Positions 59,060 through 64,000 of a stretch of DNA of 64,000 nt are shown one piece after another (positions within the stretch are counted from its first letter, which is position 1; the number at the start of each line of letters is the position of its first letter). Below the pieces are notes generated by a model. That model was not told the DNA's origin and searched no databases. It worked only from the letters and a program-made list of their open reading frames with translations. Source of the DNA: Antedon mediterranea (Eukaryota > Echinodermata > Crinoidea > Comatulida > Antedonidae); contig NC_092674.1 in NCBI RefSeq assembly GCF_964355755.1, forward strand, positions 1,679,001-1,743,000. Direction: 5' to 3'. A program made the position numbers and the translations under genes.

Positions 59060-60073
59060 GTCGATACATTCCTTTTGGTTCAACTTTCTTGATTGAATGC
59101 TGAGAATTAATTATTATTTTAATATAATGATGGCATATAATACTAATGCACTGTTAGTAATGTTACAGTATGTTTTGTAAGTGATGCTAATTCAAGTCTC
59201 AATTAAATAAATCTCTCTTTCTTTCTTCAATACTCAACGATTTTTAATTAAGTATATTTGTATTTAAGTTTTATATATTTTAAATATAAATGTTGTACAT
59301 TTTTTTATTTTTCATTTTTGGAAAAGAATTTCAGATTTTATTTGACCAAATAAACGCTGAGTAGCAAAAAGAATTGGTAGCTAGCGCCTCATGCATAGTG
59401 ACTGCTGGAGAGAGAGAGACACGGATGTATACGTTCAAAGTTTTTTTATGATCAAAAGCATTCGATTCTGGAATACGACGGCAAGCAATTTAACTTTAAA
59501 CTTCAATTTAACTAGTTTTTGAAAAGATTTAAGCTTTTTGATTTGAAATAATATTATTATTATTATATACTTTATATAGCCTAACCCAGGCCTAGGCCTA
59601 TATAGGCTATCATTAATTAAGCAATTCCAATTCCTGAAACAGGTGGTAAGTAAGATGTGTTGCTTGTGGGTATCTGGTGGTGTTTAGTAGGACCAGTCCT
59701 AAAACTAAACTGCCCTAAACCGCCTAGGCTACACTGTCTTCTACCTAGCCTAGCTACGTGTAGTACGGGGCCTAGAAGGGAATCCGTAGAGTAGGCCTCT
59801 ATCTAGGCTAGCTAGGCCTAGGCTAGGCTAGCCAGTTAAGCTTTTTACCTTTTTAGCCGGAGGGAGGCGAGCCTAGGCCTAGCCTTCATAAATAAACAAC
59901 GTTTCTTACATAAATTAAGAAACACTCCAGCACACATTAAGGTTTAACATACATTTTAAATTCGAAAAAAACTAAAAATACCTTTTAACTGCCTAACAAC
60001 AAAAGTTGTTTATAACAAAAACTCAAAACTATGTTGATGTTTTGCGCCCTCTATTGAAAATACAATTGAGTCT
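59060..60073 (-). other. DZIP1 5' UTR exons, first intron and promoter-proximal region
   Basis: A plausible acceptor TTCTCAG lies just above 59103. A plausible non-coding first exon ends near 59983 at AAAAGGTATTT. 59580-59900 is dense in AGGCCTAGG-type palindromic motifs. No other gene recognised. Confidence 0.4.
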
Positions 60074-60150
60074 GGTGACTACTTCTTCGCATGCAGCTAA
60101 AGTAAAATGACGTCACGTTAAAGTGGGTCGTCACAGAGTCTCATGCATAT
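60074..60150. promoter_or_regulatory. 77-bp inverted-pair element, left copy, with CRE
   Basis: Matches 61800-61876 in inverse orientation at about 75 of 77 positions. Holds a perfect TGACGTCA cAMP-response-type palindrome (60108-60115) and CTCATGCATAT. It sits just upstream of the inferred DZIP1 first exon. Confidence 0.65.
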
Positions 60151-60560
60151 TAATGAAGCAAACTTGCTGAGAGTTTTTTCACACACGCGACGCGAGATTT
60201 ATCGAAAAATATTAATTGTTTTCACTGCTGTGGATAATAAATAATATACTTTAATTTTAACATGACAGGAGAGCCTATATACTTCCAGTGCGAATAAAAA
60301 ATAATAATAATGTACAATATTAGTCACGTATTTTCAAATGCTGCAAGACATGAGACCCGAAATAGGCTAGGCCTAGGCCTCCTACTGTAGTGGCAGCGCA
60401 GTGCATACCTGAGAGCTAGGGTGGGTGGGAAGTTAGCTATACCGGGTTAGTGTACATCTGCACGATGCCACGCGGTAACGATGAAGGGGAGGATATGGAT
60501 GGCCTGATAGTGGGCAGTGTATACTGTATTTTAATTTAGTTAGGCCGCTAGTGAGTGGAG
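60151..60560. other. intergenic, no gene recognised
   Basis: AT-rich with one GC-richer patch at 60440-60500. No supported coding or RNA feature. Confidence 0.4.
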
Positions 60561-61588
60561 GGCCGTAGCCAGGATCTGTCAAGGGGGGGTTCGGACACTA
60601 AATATTTGGGTCAACCCCCAGCCTGATGCGAAGCGAATTTGGTTAAATGACACCCCTAGATGGCCGGAAAAGACACTCGTATACACCTATATAACCAATG
60701 AGCAAAAAGATCGTACTTTTTTCCTCCTCCTCAAACACGTCGATAATTTAAATGACGATAACTATTTGTTGCCGTACGTTAGATGCGCGTGCTCTGTGCG
60801 GAACCGCCGATTGTTTGATCATTTACTCCGTATTTTGTTTTGCGTTCAAGTTCAATGTGAACGTATATCTAGGAGCCGCCCCGAAAAAAGCACACTGGGT
60901 GAAGGCAAATGCTATTTGCTAGCTCTATCTATAATATTTATTTACAGCAATTTGTTGAGGAATATAAATATGTAAATAGGTGATATTGATACATTTTAGT
61001 ACGTATCGGCTGGTGGTCTAGAAAAAAATAATCGGATGCCATAATGTGAACTACAGTACTTGATACCATAGATAGTGTAAAATATTAATATTCACTATAA
61101 TCCTCTATGATACATTATACTTCATAGTCACACATAAATATTGATGTACGTCGGAAGGCTATATACTTTATGCATGCTGCCTCTGACTGCCAGTGATCTA
61201 AACAATAGGTACGCAGTTGTCTGGTGGTGTCCTTTGTACGAATCGTTCGTGCGCCAGCTCGCTATGGGACGCGTCAATATCATGTTACATGCAGGGACCA
61301 AACATTTATTTTTCAGGTTAAAATCGGCAATTCATTTGCAGCTTTTAGAAATTTACAGACACGTATCACTAGTTGACGCTCATACAGAGAAGAAGGTTCA
61401 CGAACAAGTTTACGAATTTTTCAATTTACAAACAACTTTTTGTACTGTGAGGCACGTATTTGGAGGATTTTTGGAGATGAGGGTGAGGTATTGGGCATGT
61501 CGGGGATGGGGGTTCGCAGTTGGTTAAGGGGGTTCGCTGTAAAGGGGGGTTTCGCCCGAACCATAAAAACTTCCCCTGGCTACGGGCC
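60561..61588. mobile_element. 1-kb element with GGCCGTAGCCAGG termini
   Basis: GGCCGTAGCCAGG at 60561-60573 and its near-complement CCTGGCTACGGGCC ending at 61588; G-runs next to both ends (GGGGGGGTTCGG, GGGGGGTTTCGCCCG). Internal ORFs of 69-128 codons show no recognisable transposase. Non-autonomous member of the family at 10282-10906. Confidence 0.65.
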
Positions 61589-61799
61589 TGGAGTAGGTAT
61601 CATAGAAAGTCTGTCTAGGCCTAGGCATCTAAGCCAAATGGGTCGAATAAACAACTATATTTAATCTGCTTCTTTGTTATCAGGAACAATATCGGATTAT
61701 TTTCTGTACCACCGATCGCACCATCATTAATATCACTCTGAAAACATTTTGTAAAATCATGATGAGCGCACAAGAAGCAGAGACAAAACATTCTTTTGC

Positions 61800-61876
61800 A
61801 TATGCATGAGACTCTGTGACGACACGCTTTAACGTGACGTCATTTTACTTTAGCTGCATGCGAAGAAGTAGTCACC
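61800..61876. promoter_or_regulatory. 77-bp inverted-pair element, right copy, with CRE
   Basis: Inverse copy of 60074-60150; TGACGTCA at 61835-61842. Followed at 61910-61980 by a CpG-rich stretch (ACGTCGCGACGTCAGCACGA). Promoter function is inference. Confidence 0.6.
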
Positions 61877-62021
61877 ATTGAGTCTCTCTTCTTCTTGAAT
61901 TGAAAAGAGAGTGACGCTAAATACGTCGCGACGTCAGCACGACGCGTTGACGAGACGTCGTCGAGCGTTTGGAGTTACAGTCGTTCGTATACACATCGCA
62001 AGATTAGAAAAAGTTATTAGA

Positions 62022-62215
62022 ATTAGAGAAGAAATTAAACAGAATGGAGAGTTGAAAATACATTCAATGAGAATATGCACAGAAGAGACACCATAATTGT
62101 GAACAATGTGGGAATAAATTCAACCAGAAAAGGAGTTGAAGATACATTTGAAAATACACACAGGAGAGACACCATGAATGTGAACATTGTGCAGATGGAG
62201 CGTTGAAAAAATACA
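62022..62215 (+). pseudogene. C2H2 zinc-finger gene relic
   Basis: Decayed fingers of the same family as the genes at 4453 and 17591. IKQNGELKIH is followed by EETP, then a stop; in shifted frames come EQCGNKFNQK, ATACACACAGGAGAGACACC and HECEHC. Several indels and stops within 190 bp; no long ORF. Confidence 0.85.
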
Positions 62216-62644
62216 AACATGTCCGAAGATCCGATCGTGATTAATCGTTCTGGAGAATGTGATCCAAAAAGTGGCGCGCTCGAGTTCCCGTTTATTATTA
62301 GCTTATTCTATTTTGGTACCACTGATTTAAATTGCCTTGATCTGATTGGTGCATTCTTTTCCATACAAAGGGGAACCAAAGGCCCTTTCTTTTTATTAGA
62401 GTGTGTGTCAACCGTGATCTGGATTGAATATTGAAAACACAATTACAAAAGCAGTAGTTCATAGCTATTGATACGATAAATCCAAATATAAAAGGTTGAA
62501 TAGTTAGTTAGATAGCGTGCGTCAATGAGAACAATAGTGTTGCTATTTTTGTTATGGTTTATCGAATCAAGGAAGTAACCACAATATTTTAAAACGTATA
62601 TAGAAAACTTGTTGGATAAAAAACACCAAAAACGTATTAGAATT
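62216..62644. other. 5' flank of the secreted-protein gene
   Basis: AT-rich, no coding feature recognised. Presumed promoter and 5' UTR of the gene starting at 62645. Confidence 0.35.
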
Positions 62645-63601
62645 ATGTTTCTTCGTAAAGTAATATTATTTTTTATATCCACACAGGTGTATGCACAAAA
62701 TGGTAAGTAAAATTGTAGTGTGGACGTACGTACATGCTTATTGTATGGATACTTTTTTGTTCTACTGAATACCAAGTCTGATCATCATAAACAGCAGGGC
62801 TTACAAACTTTTCTTACTTCTACCGCGCAAAGTACCCGAGTTTGTTTGTTTGGACCCGTAGGTGGTTGTAAATCATCACCAACTCCTGGGTATATAATGT
62901 ATATAATAAATAAATTTATTTGTTGCCTAGTGAAGATGACACGCCACTAATGTTAATTCTAAAGATATCAACAGTCACCCATGACCTATAGGCATGATAG
63001 ATAAATAAGCCAACCAGAGGTGGCTAAAGCAACATGGCTGACTCAAAGAGCTAGTCCTACATAACTTAGGTCTAAGTTGCTTGCATGGTAAGGGTTATAA
63101 TATATAGCTTATACGACCCTTCTTTACTTTCTGTGCAGCAAGACTTTACTATGACATGACTGGACGAGTAGCTTATGATATTTATAATAGTAATACGCCT
63201 ACCTTGTCGGTTAACATTAGAATTACATTTTTATTTTTTTCATAAAGCAAAGTTACTAAACGTGGATTTGTTTTGCCCTCGTGCAACAATTGATAGTTCG
63301 TCAGCTGAGGAAGTAATTATTATAGGTTATACACAAAATGTATCAAAACCTGTTAATCTGACGGTTAGTCGACTTCAGAATCAAGCAGTTCAAACTGTCA
63401 TCTCAGAAAATGGCGTTGCAGAAACAGGAAGCACAAACTTTCCCGCCGGAACGCAGACGACAGTAGGAGCAGACGGCGATTTTCTGTCAGTTCGTATTCC
63501 CGGCACCGTGGACACAAAAGACAAAATAGGAGGATTTTATTTTCGTGTTGATAACCGAGTTGGTTCTGGTTATACGGGAGTTGTTTTACAATCATCTTCA
63601 G
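62645..63601 (+). CDS. secreted or type-I membrane protein, first two coding exons (partial)
   Basis: Exon 62645-62702 encodes MFLRKVILFFISTQVYAQN, a classic signal peptide (basic n-region, hydrophobic core, AxA-like VYA cleavage site), ending phase 1 at GGTAAGT. The next exon, 63248-63601, has a good polypyrimidine acceptor (TTTTTTTCATAAAG), matches phase 1 and encodes about 118 residues. These read AKLLNVDLFCPRATIDSSSA, later NVSKPVNLTVSRL and IPGTVDTKDKIGGFYFRVDN. It ends phase 1 at CAGGTATA. Symmetric 1-1 phase and two N-linked glycosylation motifs (NVS, NLT) fit an extracellular module. I do not recognise the domain; an Ig-like or receptor ectodomain is possible. The gene continues beyond the window. 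Confidence 0.65.
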
Positions 63602-63897
63602 GTATATAATTTAAAATCTAATATAACTTTGAATTCAATTTCATTTCGATAATAAATATTCAATCATGAGAAGGAAAATATATGCAATTTACTTTTAAAT
63701 AATGTGTAAATACCTGTTTATTAAAGAATGATACTTTTTTTTCGATGAAATAAAAGTGGGAAGAACCCACAAAAGACAAAAACAAATGAGGTGGGAAATA
63801 TTTTAATTTTTTGTTAAAATCTCAGATATGTTGGACGAAAGCCTTGTTGGAAAATACAAGTTATGCAAATCATTGACAAATTAAAAGCATTTCCAGG
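63602..63897 (+). other. intron of the secreted-protein gene (start)
   Basis: AT-rich, nothing else recognised. Confidence 0.4.
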
Positions 63898-64000
63898 GCC
63901 GTAGCCAGCATGAAACGTCTGAAATCTCCAACACAGATCGTCATATTTTATATTTAATAATTATATTTAAACCATTTTTGCCTCGTCTGTTTTTTAAAAT
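63898..64000. mobile_element. GGCCGTAGCCAG element, left end, cut by window edge
   Basis: GGCCGTAGCCAGC at 63898 matches the termini at 10282 and 60561. The other end is outside the window. Confidence 0.45.

Noticed and set aside
59060-59083. Extension of DZIP1 to a start at 59083
   Set aside because: The codon there is TTG, not ATG; the first in-frame ATG is at 59059.
60561-61664. ORFs of 69-128 codons between the GTAGCCAGG termini
   Set aside because: No transposase-like motif seen, and the longest ORF is not supported by any homology that I can recognise.
62780-62860. Alternative second exon of the secreted-protein gene (GLTNFSYFYRAKYPS frame)
   Set aside because: Phase is possible, but the polypyrimidine tract is poor and it hits a stop unless spliced at a weak donor. 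The exon at 63248 has a better acceptor and a long open frame.

Overview
The window is animal nuclear DNA: AT-rich, intron-rich, crowded with MITE-like elements and tandem repeats, and dotted with TAGGCC/AGGCCTA-type motifs. Gene content and style suggest a marine invertebrate deuterostome, perhaps an echinoderm. That assignment is inference; no species-specific marker was recognised.

Layout. (1) 1-20 kb holds two paralogous, single-exon, polydactyl C2H2 zinc-finger genes pointing away from each other: minus strand 4453-6873, with a frame-broken tail to 3622, and plus strand 17591-19720. Between them lie a 2.3-kb near-perfect palindrome (7338-9660), transposon debris, a 64-bp tandem array, and a four-exon minus-strand gene with a CARF/ALS2CR8-type domain (14060-17196). 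(2) 20.8-44.2 kb is one minus-strand ABCC4/MRP4-like transporter gene. I could place 26 exons that sum to an in-frame 1,363-residue protein. Its introns carry four minisatellites, including a 6,643-bp array of exactly 91 units of 73 bp, plus seven copies of one MITE family and a 5S-rRNA-derived SINE. (3) 44.2-45.2 kb is a head-to-head promoter region leading to a small plus-strand SMCO4-like gene. (4) 46.4-59.1 kb is a minus-strand DZIP1 (Iguana) homologue, a cilium/Hedgehog factor, with about 22 coding exons. Its stop-codon region has been amplified into a 38-bp minisatellite. (5) 60-64 kb holds a 77-bp CRE-containing inverted pair, a 1-kb element with GGCCGTAGCCAGG termini, a zinc-finger relic, and the first two coding exons of a secreted or membrane protein that runs off the right edge.

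The genes do not form a pathway. The zinc-finger pair looks like a rapidly evolving DNA-binding family, while ABCC4, SMCO4, DZIP1 and the CARF-like gene are conserved animal genes that happen to be neighbours. The strongest theme is tandem amplification: nine arrays cover roughly 12 kb, about 19% of the window. Several are seeded in or next to functional sequence (a stop codon, a splice donor, zinc-finger codons). I found no CRISPR, operon or prokaryote-like system, and no clear wholly new system.
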